From Sphingobium sp. TKS (GTDB lineage Bacteria; Pseudomonadota; Alphaproteobacteria; Sphingomonadales; Sphingomonadaceae), in the NCBI RefSeq assembly GCF_001563265.1, contig NZ_CP005083.1, forward strand, positions 3,785,001-3,849,000: a stretch of 64,000 nt of DNA. The letters run 5' to 3'. Each line of letters begins with the position of its first letter. The stretch's first letter is position 1. The notes below the pieces were generated by a model. It made no database searches. It saw only the letters and a program-made list of their open reading frames with translations, and had not been told where the DNA came from. Shown here piece by piece: positions 8,879 to 17,425 of this stretch. The position numbers and the translations under genes were made by a program.

Positions 8879-8902
8879 AAATGTGCCACGAAATGTGCCA
8901 CG
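8879..8902. repeat. Tandem 12-bp repeat next to the attachment fragment
   Basis: AAATGTGCCACG occurs twice head to tail (8879-8890 and 8891-8902), about 100 bases beyond the tRNA fragment. Short direct repeats beside a core site often serve as integrase arm sites, which is the inferred role. Nothing else in 8601-9188 supports a gene. Confidence 0.4.
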
Positions 8903-9188
8903 GTAATGCTGCTGGATGGGTTCCTCACGCTTCTTGCCTTTCAGGCGCAGACCGCACGCTAATGTGTCGACTTTGGCTTCGCGTTCGCTTCACGATCCGC
9001 CAGTTGCCCGCGCGTCGATGCTGGGCAGGCAATGTGGGAATATCCCGCAATGTTAACCAATTCGGTATCGAAATTCCCCTCCAAAAGGCACCTTGCCGGA
9101 CAGGAGGATTCGAGCATCATGCCTGTTGGACTACTTTGTTCAGGATAGCGGGGGGCAACCAGACGTTGGGGCATCGGCACGGTTCGCC

Positions 9189-9716
9189 ATGATGCTACCC
9201 AAATGGGATGGAGAGCAAATGCCCATGCGACACGATGCCCGAATTGACCCCATGCTGGACGACACAGGCCGTCCGGCTGTTTTCGCACCTCTATGCAGGT
9301 CGATCATTAGCGCAAGAGCGGCGTCGGCCACCATGTTCGGCTCTCTCTGCGCCGACCCAGGATGCGAAATGTTGCTCGATCTCTACTGGCGCGACAGCCA
9401 GGGATTGAAGACTTCTCTGACCAGCTTCTGCCTCGCGTCGAAAGCATCGGAGATGACCGGTCGGCGATGCCTTGGCGAGATGGAGGCGCAAGGCATAGTC
9501 GAGCGCTTCCCTGATCCCTTCGATAAACGCCGGATATATGTCCAGCTGACCGCCGCCGGGCGGGATAAGATGGATGCGTGTTTCCAGACCTTGCTGTCCG
9601 GATATGCGCAAACCTGTCACGACTGCGCCCGCAAATGCGGCGACGTTCCAGACGGGACCCGGCAGGAAGTCCCGTTCTGCATTGCGATAGACGGCGTCCG
9701 GCGGTTCCGACGGTAG
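9189..9716 (+). CDS. Winged-helix (MarR-like) DNA-binding protein
   Basis: About 175 residues. The segment after EMLLDLYWRDSQGLKTSLTS, containing GRRCLGEMEAQGIVERF and then DKRRIYVQLTAAGRDKM, has the pattern of a MarR-type winged helix: recognition helix, wing, then L-A-G. A C-terminal Cys/His-rich tail (CHDCARKC) could bind metal. The start is uncertain: ATG 9189, 9219 and 9225 are in frame, and 9225 has the best GGAGAG spacing. Targets are unknown. It is the first gene on the right of the attachment fragment. Confidence 0.65.
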   Translation: MMLPKWDGEQMPMRHDARIDPMLDDTGRPAVFAPLCRSIISARAASATMFGSLCADPGCEMLLDLYWRDSQGLKTSLTSFCLASKASEMTGRRCLGEMEAQGIVERFPDPFDKRRIYVQLTAAGRDKMDACFQTLLSGYAQTCHDCARKCGDVPDGTRQEVPFCIAIDGVRRFRR

Positions 9717-9850
9717 AAGTTCAGCGTCGGTATCAGTGGTCAGCAAATAGGCCAGCGTAGCGTGCAGCACTGCGCCGGTGAAACGGGGACGCGCTGCCCG
9801 TTGATCCGACCTGAGATCACATTGGCAGCGAGCGTCGGCCGCGGCCTGAA

Positions 9851-9875
9851 GAGAAGGAGGAGTGGGGCGAGGGAG
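9851..9875 (+). promoter_or_regulatory. Polypurine leader tract (copy 1)
   Basis: A run of G and A with a single T and a single C, containing GGAGGAGTGGGGCGAGGGAG and ending 25 bases before the toprim start at 9901. See the finding on repeated polypurine leaders. Confidence 0.4.
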
Positions 9876-9900
9876 TTTTCCCTATGCTGGAGTTCCTCCC

Positions 9901-10881
9901 ATGGCCCTGTCGCGCACGAGCGCCGATCCTCGTCTCCATGCCGCTGCCGCCAGCATCGTCAAATCACTCGGTGGAACATGGAAGCCATCGGGCGCGATGT
10001 GCCGTTGCCCGGCGCATGACGACCATCGCCCGAGCCTTTCGGTCCGGGTCGGCGAGCATAGCATATTGTTCAAATGCTTTGCCGGCTGTTCCACGATCGA
10101 TGTCATTCGCGCGCTGCGCAGCGACAGGCGCCCTATACCGACGGCCGATGCTGAAACGGAATTCGCACGCGCGGATGGCAGCGAGCGACGGTTGGCCGGC
10201 CGGATCCGTTCGCTCTGGAAGGAAGCGCGTGCCGTTACCGATACGCCGGCGGGCGTCTATATGGCGACGCGTGGTTTCAACGAGCCGCATCCGGCGCTGC
10301 GCTACCATGATCATGTGCCGCTCGGCCGGGGCGCCGACGTCCGTTTCCGTCCGGCGCTGCTCGCCGCCGTTGAAGCCGACACCGGCGTCATAGCACTCGA
10401 ACGGCTGTTCCTCGACCCCCGGACCGGATTGCCGGCCACTGATCTCGATCCGCCCAAACTGATGCTGGGTCGCCCGCACGGTGGCACCGTCCGTTTCGGG
10501 GCCGCCACCGATGTGCTGGGGCTGGCTGAGGGCTGGGAGACCGCCTGGTCCGCTCATTTGCTGCTCGGCATCCCTGTCTGGGCCGCGCTTGGTGCCGACC
10601 GCTTCCCCCTGGTCACTGTGCCTGAGCGGGTCGAACGCCTCTTCCTCCTTCACGACAACGACCTTTCCGGTCGGCGCGGCGCGGCGCGGGCGAAACAGGC
10701 GCATGCGCGAGACGGCCGGTCGATCGAGCCGCTGCCTCCACCGCCGGGCTTCAATGACTGGAACGACCTCTACCGGGCGAGGGGAAGGGGGAGGGAGATG
10801 GTTGCGGAATGCAGACTGATGATCAGCCGCGTCCCGCACATTCCGACACGCGCAGCGGCATGGGCGTCCAGCCAACCCTGA
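9901..10881 (+). CDS. CHC2 zinc-finger and toprim-domain protein (primase-like)
   Basis: A 326-residue protein. A DnaG-like zinc ribbon is visible (Cys36-Pro-x-His39 and Cys59/Cys63 in CRCPAHDD and KCFAGC). A toprim domain follows, with the acidic motif LAEGWETAWSA and the DxD motif LLHDNDLSGRRGA. This is the architecture of plasmid and phage primase-like proteins, and a role in element DNA replication or transfer priming is inferred. ATG 9901 is preceded by GGAG. The last 35 codons, after NDWNDLYRAR, overlap a polypurine tract (10778-10798) and may be a read-through extension. Confidence 0.8.
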   Translation: MALSRTSADPRLHAAAASIVKSLGGTWKPSGAMCRCPAHDDHRPSLSVRVGEHSILFKCFAGCSTIDVIRALRSDRRPIPTADAETEFARADGSERRLAGRIRSLWKEARAVTDTPAGVYMATRGFNEPHPALRYHDHVPLGRGADVRFRPALLAAVEADTGVIALERLFLDPRTGLPATDLDPPKLMLGRPHGGTVRFGAATDVLGLAEGWETAWSAHLLLGIPVWAALGADRFPLVTVPERVERLFLLHDNDLSGRRGAARAKQAHARDGRSIEPLPPPPGFNDWNDLYRARGRGREMVAECRLMISRVPHIPTRAAAWASSQP

Positions 10882-10917
10882 ACGCGAGCCTGCTACAATC
10901 CACACAGGAGACGAGCC

Positions 10918-12555
10918 TTGACCTCGCTACAACCGAGCTATCCCTCCACGCTGCCGCTCGCCAGTATCGTGAAGGGCGACAATCCCCGCCGGTATTTCGA
11001 CCGGAAGAAGCACGAGGAGATGGTGGCTTCCATCCGGCAGCGCGGCATACTCCAGCCCATATTGCTCCGGCCGAAGGACGACGTCTATGCCATCGTCGCC
11101 GGCGAGCGCCGGTACAGGGCAGGGCTGGAAGTCTATGGGCTCGACGGCGAAGTGCCGGTCATCATCCGCGTGATGACGGACCAGGAAGCGCTCGATGCCG
11201 CGATCGCCGAGAATGACGACCGTGACGATCCGTCGGAGACCGAGCAGGCCGATGCCGCCGTCCGCTACCTCGCGGCATGCAACGGCGACCGCGCCGAGGC
11301 CGCACGGCGACTGGCCTGGTCCCGCGCCAAGCTTGATCGCCGCCTGGCGCTCGCTGAACTCACCGACGCCGCTAAGACCGCCCTCGATGAGCGCCGGATC
11401 AAGGTTGGTCACGCCGAACTGCTCGCCGTCATCCCCAAGGACAAGCAGGACACGGCCCTCGACACGATCCTGCGCCTGAATCTTGACGTGAACGATACGC
11501 GCAAGGAACTGATGCGCATCACGCATAGCCTCGCGAGCGCCTGTTTCGACAAGACCGAGTGCGCCACCTGTCCGTTCAACTCGGCGGCGCAGCAAGTCCT
11601 TTTCGAAACCCATGTCGATGATGGCCATTGCACCAATCCGGGATGCTTCAAGCTCAAGACCGAAGCCGCCGAGGTGATCCGTTTCGAGGAAAAGGAGCGC
11701 GCCGCGAAGGCGGCCAGGAGAGCGATGCCTCCTGCTGCCGATGATGCCGACGCTGATGCGCAGGACGATGTCACCGTCGAACCCGCGCCATCGATGGATC
11801 TCCAGCCGCAGCCGGAACGCGGCGCCATATCATCCAGTGCTGTCGAAAACCGCGAGCCTCCCCCGCCACGCACTGCCGAGACCGTGCCGGCCGCGTCGAC
11901 GGCGCATAAGCCGACCGTCACGGCCAGGTCGATCGCGACCCGAACCGCCGAGCTTCGCGAGGCGACATGGCGAACCGCGCTTGCCCGTGCGCTCGCGGGC
12001 AATGCTGTCCACGCCCGGACCACGATCCTTGTGGCGGCGATGTCGGGCACGCTTTCGCAGATCAAGCCCGACACGCTGACGTCCCGCGCTGGCATCCTCG
12101 TCGGCGCCTCGTTCCCGGACCTCGACTTCAAGGGCAAGATCGCGGAAATCCGGGCGCTTGCCGATGCGCGGGCCGCCAATGTGCTGGCCGTCATCGGCGG
12201 CGCTTACGCCAAGGATGTGCTCAGCTTCGATCATGTCGCGGACCTTGCGAGAGTGTTCGAGGTCGACTTGCGCGAGACGTGGCAGGTCGATCAGACCTTT
12301 CTCGAGCGCTACACAAAGGAAGAGCTCAAGTTCATCGCCCAGGAATGCGGCCTGATCGCGCATGTCGGCGAGAAACGGTTCGCCAAGCTGCTCGCATCGA
12401 AAAAGACCGAGCTTGTCACCAGCATGCTCAATCGCATCGGGTTCGATTGGGCGGGACGTCTGCCGGGCTGCATGACGCTCGATGGCGCCTATGGACCGCC
12501 CCCGGATCGTGCTGCCCAGCCGGCCGACGCTCCCATCTCGCAAATCGCCGCCTGA
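10918..12555 (+). CDS. PRTRC system ParB-family protein
   Basis: A 545-residue protein starting at TTG 10918 behind CAGGAGACGAG. Residues 10-110 form a ParB/Srx nuclease-like domain with GERRYRAG at 62-69. A helix-turn-helix KorB-like domain follows to about 200, then a Cys-rich segment (CFDKTECATCPFN and HCTNPGCF) that may bind zinc. A low-complexity Ala/Asp/Pro linker leads to a C-terminal domain. This is the first gene of the PRTRC cassette; family members are linked to ParB by sequence, but a partition role is not established. CDP or CTP binding is possible by analogy with ParB. Confidence 0.9.
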   Translation: MTSLQPSYPSTLPLASIVKGDNPRRYFDRKKHEEMVASIRQRGILQPILLRPKDDVYAIVAGERRYRAGLEVYGLDGEVPVIIRVMTDQEALDAAIAENDDRDDPSETEQADAAVRYLAACNGDRAEAARRLAWSRAKLDRRLALAELTDAAKTALDERRIKVGHAELLAVIPKDKQDTALDTILRLNLDVNDTRKELMRITHSLASACFDKTECATCPFNSAAQQVLFETHVDDGHCTNPGCFKLKTEAAEVIRFEEKERAAKAARRAMPPAADDADADAQDDVTVEPAPSMDLQPQPERGAISSSAVENREPPPPRTAETVPAASTAHKPTVTARSIATRTAELREATWRTALARALAGNAVHARTTILVAAMSGTLSQIKPDTLTSRAGILVGASFPDLDFKGKIAEIRALADARAANVLAVIGGAYAKDVLSFDHVADLARVFEVDLRETWQVDQTFLERYTKEELKFIAQECGLIAHVGEKRFAKLLASKKTELVTSMLNRIGFDWAGRLPGCMTLDGAYGPPPDRAAQPADAPISQIAA

Positions 12556-12592
12556 CCGACACCCTCACCCTTCCAGACAAGGACCAACGCCC

Positions 12593-13030
12593 ATGTTGAT
12601 TGCCAACCTGCTGCCGCTTCTCGCCAACTATTCGCTCGGTTTCGATCTTGTCGCCGGCCCCGACGATACCGTCACGCTGACCGTCATTCCCCGCAAGGCG
12701 GAAGGCGCGAAGCACGGTCTCGAATCCGGCGAGACCCGCCCGATCTCGATCACCGCAACCGCCGTGGAGATCGATGCGGAACTTGGCCGTGGATCGGACG
12801 GCGCACTCGGCCAGCTCATCGCTACGCGCAAGACCCTTGCCGACCAGATCGCCGATCAGCGCCAGGCGGCCGAGGACGCAAGGATCGCCGCAGCGGAGGC
12901 CGCGAAGGCCAAGGCCGCCACGAAGGCCGCGACAGCAAAGACGACGGTGCCTGTGAGTCCTCCGAAGCTCCAGCACGCGGTCACCCCGCCGGTCGACGCC
13001 AAACCGGACCAACCCGCCACCTTGTTCTGA
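12593..13030 (+). CDS. PRTRC system protein E
   Basis: A 145-residue protein. The N-terminal half is a compact domain (LLPLLANYSLGFDLVAGPDD, TVTLTVIPRK), and the C-terminal half is an Ala/Lys-rich helix and tail ending PATLF. It matches the PRTRC E family in position and character. It is the second gene of the cassette, 37 bases after parB. Function unknown. The basic Ala/Lys tail could contact DNA or be a protein-interaction linker. Confidence 0.8.
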   Translation: MLIANLLPLLANYSLGFDLVAGPDDTVTLTVIPRKAEGAKHGLESGETRPISITATAVEIDAELGRGSDGALGQLIATRKTLADQIADQRQAAEDARIAAAEAAKAKAATKAATAKTTVPVSPPKLQHAVTPPVDAKPDQPATLF

Positions 13031-13079
13031 CCGGACTCCGCTCAAATCTCGCCACGACCCAAGCCGGGAGTTTTACCTC

Positions 13080-13286
13080 ATGCAGATCAACCATCTCACC
13101 CGCGCGTACCGCTATGACGGCATCGACCTTCCGGTTCCGCCGCATCTCGCCAACGATCCCGACGGTCTGCGTGCCTACCATGCCACGCTCTACCCCGCGG
13201 TTCTCAACGCCGAGATGGTCGACGCCGGCGTGTCGGGCGGCGCTCACGTCACCGAATACCGGCGCGCCGTCGGCACCAAGGGCTGA
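13080..13286 (+). CDS. PRTRC system protein C, ubiquitin-like
   Basis: A 68-residue protein matching the PRTRC C family, which is assigned to the prokaryotic ubiquitin-like (beta-grasp) group. It begins MQINHLTRAYRYDGIDLPVP and ends RRAVGTKG, with glycine as the last residue, as needed for activation by an E1 enzyme without processing. It lies with E1-, E2- and JAMM-like genes in one operon and is therefore the likely conjugated or transferred modifier. Conjugation itself is inferred. Confidence 0.8.
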   Translation: MQINHLTRAYRYDGIDLPVPPHLANDPDGLRAYHATLYPAVLNAEMVDAGVSGGAHVTEYRRAVGTKG

Positions 13287-13361
13287 CCGTGGCGCGCGGC
13301 AGCAGCGCGGCGATCCCGTCCGCAGTTCGTAAAACGCTCATCGAATGGATCGAGCCCGGCA

Positions 13362-14453
13362 ATGGCGACACATCCGAATTCACCCAGCCAATCTGCAGCG
13401 AGCAAACCCAGGCGCTCCACGCGTGCATCCTTCTCGCGTCCGGGGACGGCGGGAGCAAGGCTCCCAGGCCGCTCCCGCCGCCACCGGGCCTGCGCCTTCC
13501 ACCCCTTGGCTGACCTTGCGGGGCGGGCCGTTGCACTGTCCGGCGACATTCCCGCCCTCTTCGATGCTCCACTGGCGTCCCATCACAAGCTGATAGGCCG
13601 CTGGGCCACGTCTCGGGAAACGACGGCTAAACGCTATACTCGCGACCAGGCGCGCCAGCGCATCGAACGACTGTTCGACAAGGCGGTGCTCGACATTCTG
13701 GGCTCCGTCGAATTCGCGGACTTCAGGGTCGCGGTTCTTCACGGGAACGAAGGTTATCCGCCGGCTATCGCGGTGATCTGCGACAGCATGGGGCAACTCG
13801 ACCTCGGATGGATCGAAGACAGCGATGCGCCCATTCCCTGGCGCGCCGCAGCCTACAAGGCCCTCGACGATATGCTGGGCCGCGCCCTTCCGATCTTCGG
13901 CTACCAGGACCTCTTCGATGAAATCTCTATGTACTATTGGGACGGCGCGACCGATGATGAAACCGCGCGGCAGTGGATCGTCGAATATCAGGGCATGGAT
14001 CCTGACGATATCGAGGAACTCACTCTGCCATCCAACATGGAGTCTCGCCGGCCCGATTGGATGATCGCGGCAAACGCGGGGGCATCGGCGGAACTTCCGA
14101 ACGGCTTACACCGGAAACTGGAGGAACTCCGCAAGGCGTACGCCGCTCTCGGGAAACTCCGACCGGAGCGCAGCGCCTGGCAATTCGATATCGAGATTGC
14201 CCAAGAGTATCTCCCCGGCATCGAGGAATGCTCGACATTGCCCCCGCTGACGCTCGTTCCGGTCGAGCAGTTCGCACGCGAGGTCGATGACGTCGGACGC
14301 CACGGGATGGAATACGGCTTCATGGACATCGCCGGCTTCTGCCCTTTGCCAGATTCAGTCCCGATCGACGACTGGTTCGCGTCCTTGCGTGTCGGCGCGC
14401 GGTTCCTGCTCGCCGCGCAGGACCTGATCCAGCTCGATCCAGCCAACCTTTGA
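13362..14453 (+). CDS. PRTRC system protein F
   Basis: A 363-residue protein of unknown function belonging, by position and length, to PRTRC F. The body from about residue 75 (SHHKLIGRWATSRETTAKRY onward) is a well-formed, acidic, coding-like sequence. The first 50 residues are Arg/Ser/Pro-rich and look out of frame; another frame is open from 13289 to 13513. The true N-terminus may therefore be elsewhere, or a small indel may lie near 13500. I kept ATG 13362 as the longest supported start. It is followed 8 bases later by protein B. Confidence 0.7.
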   Translation: MATHPNSPSQSAASKPRRSTRASFSRPGTAGARLPGRSRRHRACAFHPLADLAGRAVALSGDIPALFDAPLASHHKLIGRWATSRETTAKRYTRDQARQRIERLFDKAVLDILGSVEFADFRVAVLHGNEGYPPAIAVICDSMGQLDLGWIEDSDAPIPWRAAAYKALDDMLGRALPIFGYQDLFDEISMYYWDGATDDETARQWIVEYQGMDPDDIEELTLPSNMESRRPDWMIAANAGASAELPNGLHRKLEELRKAYAALGKLRPERSAWQFDIEIAQEYLPGIEECSTLPPLTLVPVEQFAREVDDVGRHGMEYGFMDIAGFCPLPDSVPIDDWFASLRVGARFLLAAQDLIQLDPANL

Positions 14454-14461
14454 GGTTCCTT

Positions 14462-15292
14462 ATGTCCGACCACCGCACCCAGTTCGAAGCGACCGCCGGC
14501 GGCCTCGCGCTGACCAACGCCATTCTCCTTTACCGCAGCCAGCCGATCCGCAACGCCAGTCCCTATGCCACCGCTCGCGCGGGCGCCGCCGCATTCGCCA
14601 GCATCCATGCGATCGAGCATGACGATGAGGGAAAGCCGATCATCGGCGCGGGCACATCGCTGTCGCGCGCGCATCTGCGTCAATGGACCGAGGCCCTGGG
14701 CCGGACCGTTCTTCCCGAATTCCTGCCTGACAATGTGCTGGTCGCTCATCCCGACATGCTCGCATGGTGGATCCCGACCCAGGTTCGCCCGGCCTATTTC
14801 GCTCTCACGGATCCGCCCGCCGGCCTGCAGGTGCTCGCCGCGCGAACCACTATGCCGGTCCCGTATCCGCCGCATCTGTTCATCGCGACCCGATCGGGGT
14901 TCGGCGTTTACGCCTTGCCGGCAAACGAACGCCCCGGCATCGATACCCCGGTGCTGCACTCGCCGGTGCTCAATGTCTATCTCGACGGGCAACTTTGCTG
15001 GGGCAACATTCCGAAGCCAAAAACGCTGACGACAGCCTCCATCCCGGAATTCGAGCGCGGGGTGTTCGATAGCTGGTCCACCCACCCCAATCCCGGACAG
15101 GAACTGACCATCACCGGCAAAGGTGGTCTGGTTCGGCTCTGGGACGACCTCGCCGCGCGCAAGGCGAAGCGCTTTCCGGTCAGGCGTCTCAGGCCATTCG
15201 ATCCCGGTCGGACACGACAGGCCTCCCGGCGAGCAACCCGGACCGATCAGATGACTCTCGGAAAGCTCCTTGCGAGAGGGGCGAACCAATGA
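14462..15292 (+). CDS. PRTRC system protein B, E2-like
   Basis: A 276-residue protein matching PRTRC B, which is grouped with the prokaryotic E2 (UBC-like) family D. The region PYPPHLFIATRSGFGVYALP, then LNVYLDGQLCWGNI, resembles the E2 core with its HPN-like and catalytic-cysteine segments. Cys179 in LCWGN is the only cysteine in the whole protein, which makes it the obvious thioester site. The C-terminal 50 residues are basic (RRLRPFDPGR). It overlaps the start of protein A by 4 bases (ATGA). Confidence 0.82.
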   Translation: MSDHRTQFEATAGGLALTNAILLYRSQPIRNASPYATARAGAAAFASIHAIEHDDEGKPIIGAGTSLSRAHLRQWTEALGRTVLPEFLPDNVLVAHPDMLAWWIPTQVRPAYFALTDPPAGLQVLAARTTMPVPYPPHLFIATRSGFGVYALPANERPGIDTPVLHSPVLNVYLDGQLCWGNIPKPKTLTTASIPEFERGVFDSWSTHPNPGQELTITGKGGLVRLWDDLAARKAKRFPVRRLRPFDPGRTRQASRRATRTDQMTLGKLLARGANQ

Positions 15293-15948
15293 CCGTGCTT
15301 GCTGACGATCCCACTGCGGCCGCGGTCCTTGCCGCCGTGCCCTGTTATCCGGTCCCGCCACAGGGACGCTCGCCCGCCCTCGCTATGCTGCGCGCCGCCC
15401 GCGCCGGACGCGGCCTTGCGATCGGGATAGACGGCGTCATGCTCATCCTGCGCCGGCCCTGGCTGGAACTGGATTTCCCGATCACGCCGCCGCTTTCCCT
15501 CCATATGCCCTATGGCAGCACGGGCGCCTGTCGCGCCGAACTGCGCTGCGGGCTCATTCCACGCGAGCATCTCGATCATATTCTCGATCATTTTCGCGCA
15601 GCCTTGCCCAATGAAGCCGCGGCGTTCGTCCTCTGGAACGAAGCGACCCGGGAATTCGCGGTGGACCTTCCTGTCATCGACGAAGCCACACCCTCGCGCC
15701 TCGTCTATCGCACGCCGATTCCGCAGCCCGATTGGCATGTTGTCTGCGATTTTCACAGCCACGGGGTCGGTCCCGCCTTCTTCAGCACCACCGACGATGC
15801 CGATGACGCCCATGCGACGAAGATCGCGATCGTCGTCGGCCGGCTCGACGATCCCTGTGGTCCGGCGATGCTCGCGCGCCTTTGCGCCGACGGCATGTTC
15901 CTGCCGTTACCACGGAGCCCGTTTTCAGGAGACCGTCATGCCGACTGA
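15289..15948 (+). CDS. PRTRC system protein A, JAMM-type protease
   Basis: A 219-residue protein with a complete JAB/JAMM zinc-protease motif: His156-x-His158-x7-Ser166-x2-Asp169 in FHSHGVGPAFFSTTD, and candidate Glu109 (LPNEAAAF). JAMM proteases of this group remove or process ubiquitin-like proteins. The full set of metal ligands suggests an active enzyme. An N-terminal domain of about 85 residues precedes it. It overlaps the ThiF gene by 11 bases. Confidence 0.85.
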   Translation: MTVLADDPTAAAVLAAVPCYPVPPQGRSPALAMLRAARAGRGLAIGIDGVMLILRRPWLELDFPITPPLSLHMPYGSTGACRAELRCGLIPREHLDHILDHFRAALPNEAAAFVLWNEATREFAVDLPVIDEATPSRLVYRTPIPQPDWHVVCDFHSHGVGPAFFSTTDDADDAHATKIAIVVGRLDDPCGPAMLARLCADGMFLPLPRSPFSGDRHAD

Positions 15949-16696
15949 CCTCACGGATCGTCATTATCTGCCCGCCGGGTTCGATAATCGCACGATCAAC
16001 ATCCTGCTGGTCGGTTGCGGCGGAAACGGCGGGCAGATGCTGATGGGACTCGCCTCGCTCGACACCGCGCTGCGCGCGATCTCCTCGCGATCGCTGCATG
16101 TCGTCGTGATTGACGACGACATCGTGACCGAAGCCAATCTCGGCAGGCAGCCATATTACCGGGGCGACGTCGGCAGTTCCAAGGCCCGCACGCTCACCGA
16201 ACGGATCAACCTCGCACACGGCCTGGCCTGGCAGGCAGTGCACGGCCGCGCCCCTGAAGCCATTAGTATGGATGGCGCCGACATCGTCATCACCTGTGTC
16301 GACACGGCATCGGCCCGCCGCGCGATCGGTGCCGCGCTCGCCGAATGCGGGACCGTTCCCGCCTATTGGATGGATCTCGGCAATCGCGCGAGCGACGGGC
16401 AATATCTCATAGGCTCCCCGGAGCACTGTTCCAACAAGCACCGCCATCGCCTGCCGACCGTGCTTGAATATTTCCCCGAACTCGCCGACGAAAACCTGCC
16501 CGACGACGATGCCCCTTCCTGCTCGGTCGCCGAAGCGCTCGAACGCCAGTCGCTGTTCGTCAACCGCGTCGTTGCGAGCCATGCCCTGGCGTTGTTGTTC
16601 GACCTTCTCGGACGCGGCTCCATCGGTCACGCCGGCGCATTCCTCAACCTCGCCAGCGGTCAGGCCGTCCCGATCCCGTTGCCGCGCGGCGACTGA
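15938..16696 (+). CDS. PRTRC system ThiF-family E1-like enzyme
   Basis: A 252-residue Rossmann-type adenylating enzyme. The ATP loop is LLVGCGGNGGQ, with DDDIVTEANLGRQ providing the Asp, Asn and Arg of the E1 family. Cys195 in APSCSVAE is a candidate catalytic cysteine. It would adenylate the C-terminal glycine of protein C and pass it to protein B. ATG 15938 lies behind CAGGAGACC. It is the last gene of the cassette; the next gene starts 112 bases later. Confidence 0.88.
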   Translation: MPTDLTDRHYLPAGFDNRTINILLVGCGGNGGQMLMGLASLDTALRAISSRSLHVVVIDDDIVTEANLGRQPYYRGDVGSSKARTLTERINLAHGLAWQAVHGRAPEAISMDGADIVITCVDTASARRAIGAALAECGTVPAYWMDLGNRASDGQYLIGSPEHCSNKHRHRLPTVLEYFPELADENLPDDDAPSCSVAEALERQSLFVNRVVASHALALLFDLLGRGSIGHAGAFLNLASGQAVPIPLPRGD

Positions 16697-16808
16697 ACCT
16701 ACCCGCATCACCCCGTGTCAGTCGGCCTGCACCGGCCGGAACCGCACGCCAGTCCGGCGGAGCGGCGGGAGAATCGCGCCTTCGCAAATTCACACAAGGA
16801 GACCAAAC

Positions 16809-17084
16809 ATGGCGTCACTTTCCCAGAGGGGCTGGACCCTTCATTATACCATTGGCCGGGTGCTGGCCGCCAAGGTCAGGCCGGGGGATATCGTCCCCAT
16901 GCCGGGTGGGGCCAACGATTTGATGGTGCTCGGCGGACGCGCCCCGCAGCGTGCCAACGACCGCGGCAGCGTGTTCGTGCGCGATCCCCTCGCTGAGACC
17001 AGTGATTGCATGGAAATGCCGCTCCGGGCGCTCGGAATGGTTTGGATCAGCGACGCCGGTGGCTGGTCGGAGCTCCCGGCATGA
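16809..17084 (+). CDS. Hypothetical protein
   Basis: 91 residues starting MASLSQRGWTLHYTIGRVLA, behind CAAGGAGACC. Unrecognised. It is rich in beta-type segments and Gly/Pro (VRPGDIVPMPGGANDLMVLG). It follows the ThiF gene by 112 bases and its stop overlaps the next start, so it may be the first gene of a short unit or the tail of the PRTRC operon. Confidence 0.65.
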   Translation: MASLSQRGWTLHYTIGRVLAAKVRPGDIVPMPGGANDLMVLGGRAPQRANDRGSVFVRDPLAETSDCMEMPLRALGMVWISDAGGWSELPA

Positions 17085-17365
17085 GAGGGTTTCACGTCCA
17101 TGTCTATACGACGATCAGGGTCAAGGTCGCGGTGACCGCCGAGGATCATGCGGGCGCGATGTTGCGGGCTGACGCGATCGTCGGACGCGGGATATTCCCC
17201 GTTCGTCTCCTTCCGAACGCCGCTGGTGTGCTGGAGGCGGAGCCGGCTGAAGAGGTCACCGGCTATCTGGTCGATGAAACCGACGATCCCGAATTCGAGA
17301 ACAGCTGCTCTTACGATGCCGAATACCGGCCTTGCGGCGCGGGCGACAGTCCGGGCTGCGCCTAG
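17081..17365 (+). CDS. Hypothetical protein
   Basis: 94 residues, start overlapping the previous stop (ATGA). Unrecognised. The N-terminus (FHVHVYTTIRVKVAVTAEDH, then AGAMLRADAIV) resembles the small alpha/beta proteins seen elsewhere in this window, such as the one at 36743. The C-terminus is acidic and carries three cysteines. Confidence 0.6.
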   Translation: MRGFHVHVYTTIRVKVAVTAEDHAGAMLRADAIVGRGIFPVRLLPNAAGVLEAEPAEEVTGYLVDETDDPEFENSCSYDAEYRPCGAGDSPGCA

Positions 17366-17391
17366 AAAGGGGGAGAGGGAACAGGGGAGGG
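17365..17391 (+). promoter_or_regulatory. Polypurine leader tract (copy 2)
   Basis: AAAGGGGGAGAGGGAACAGG and then GGAGGG, ending 34 bases before the ATG at 17426. Confidence 0.4.
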
Positions 17392-17425
17392 TGCTCCGCA
17401 TGATGGAGCAGTCTGGAGAATCCCC

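Noticed and set aside
13988..15361. 457-codon minus-strand frame
   Set aside because: Spans three PRTRC genes in antisense and has shadow-type composition.
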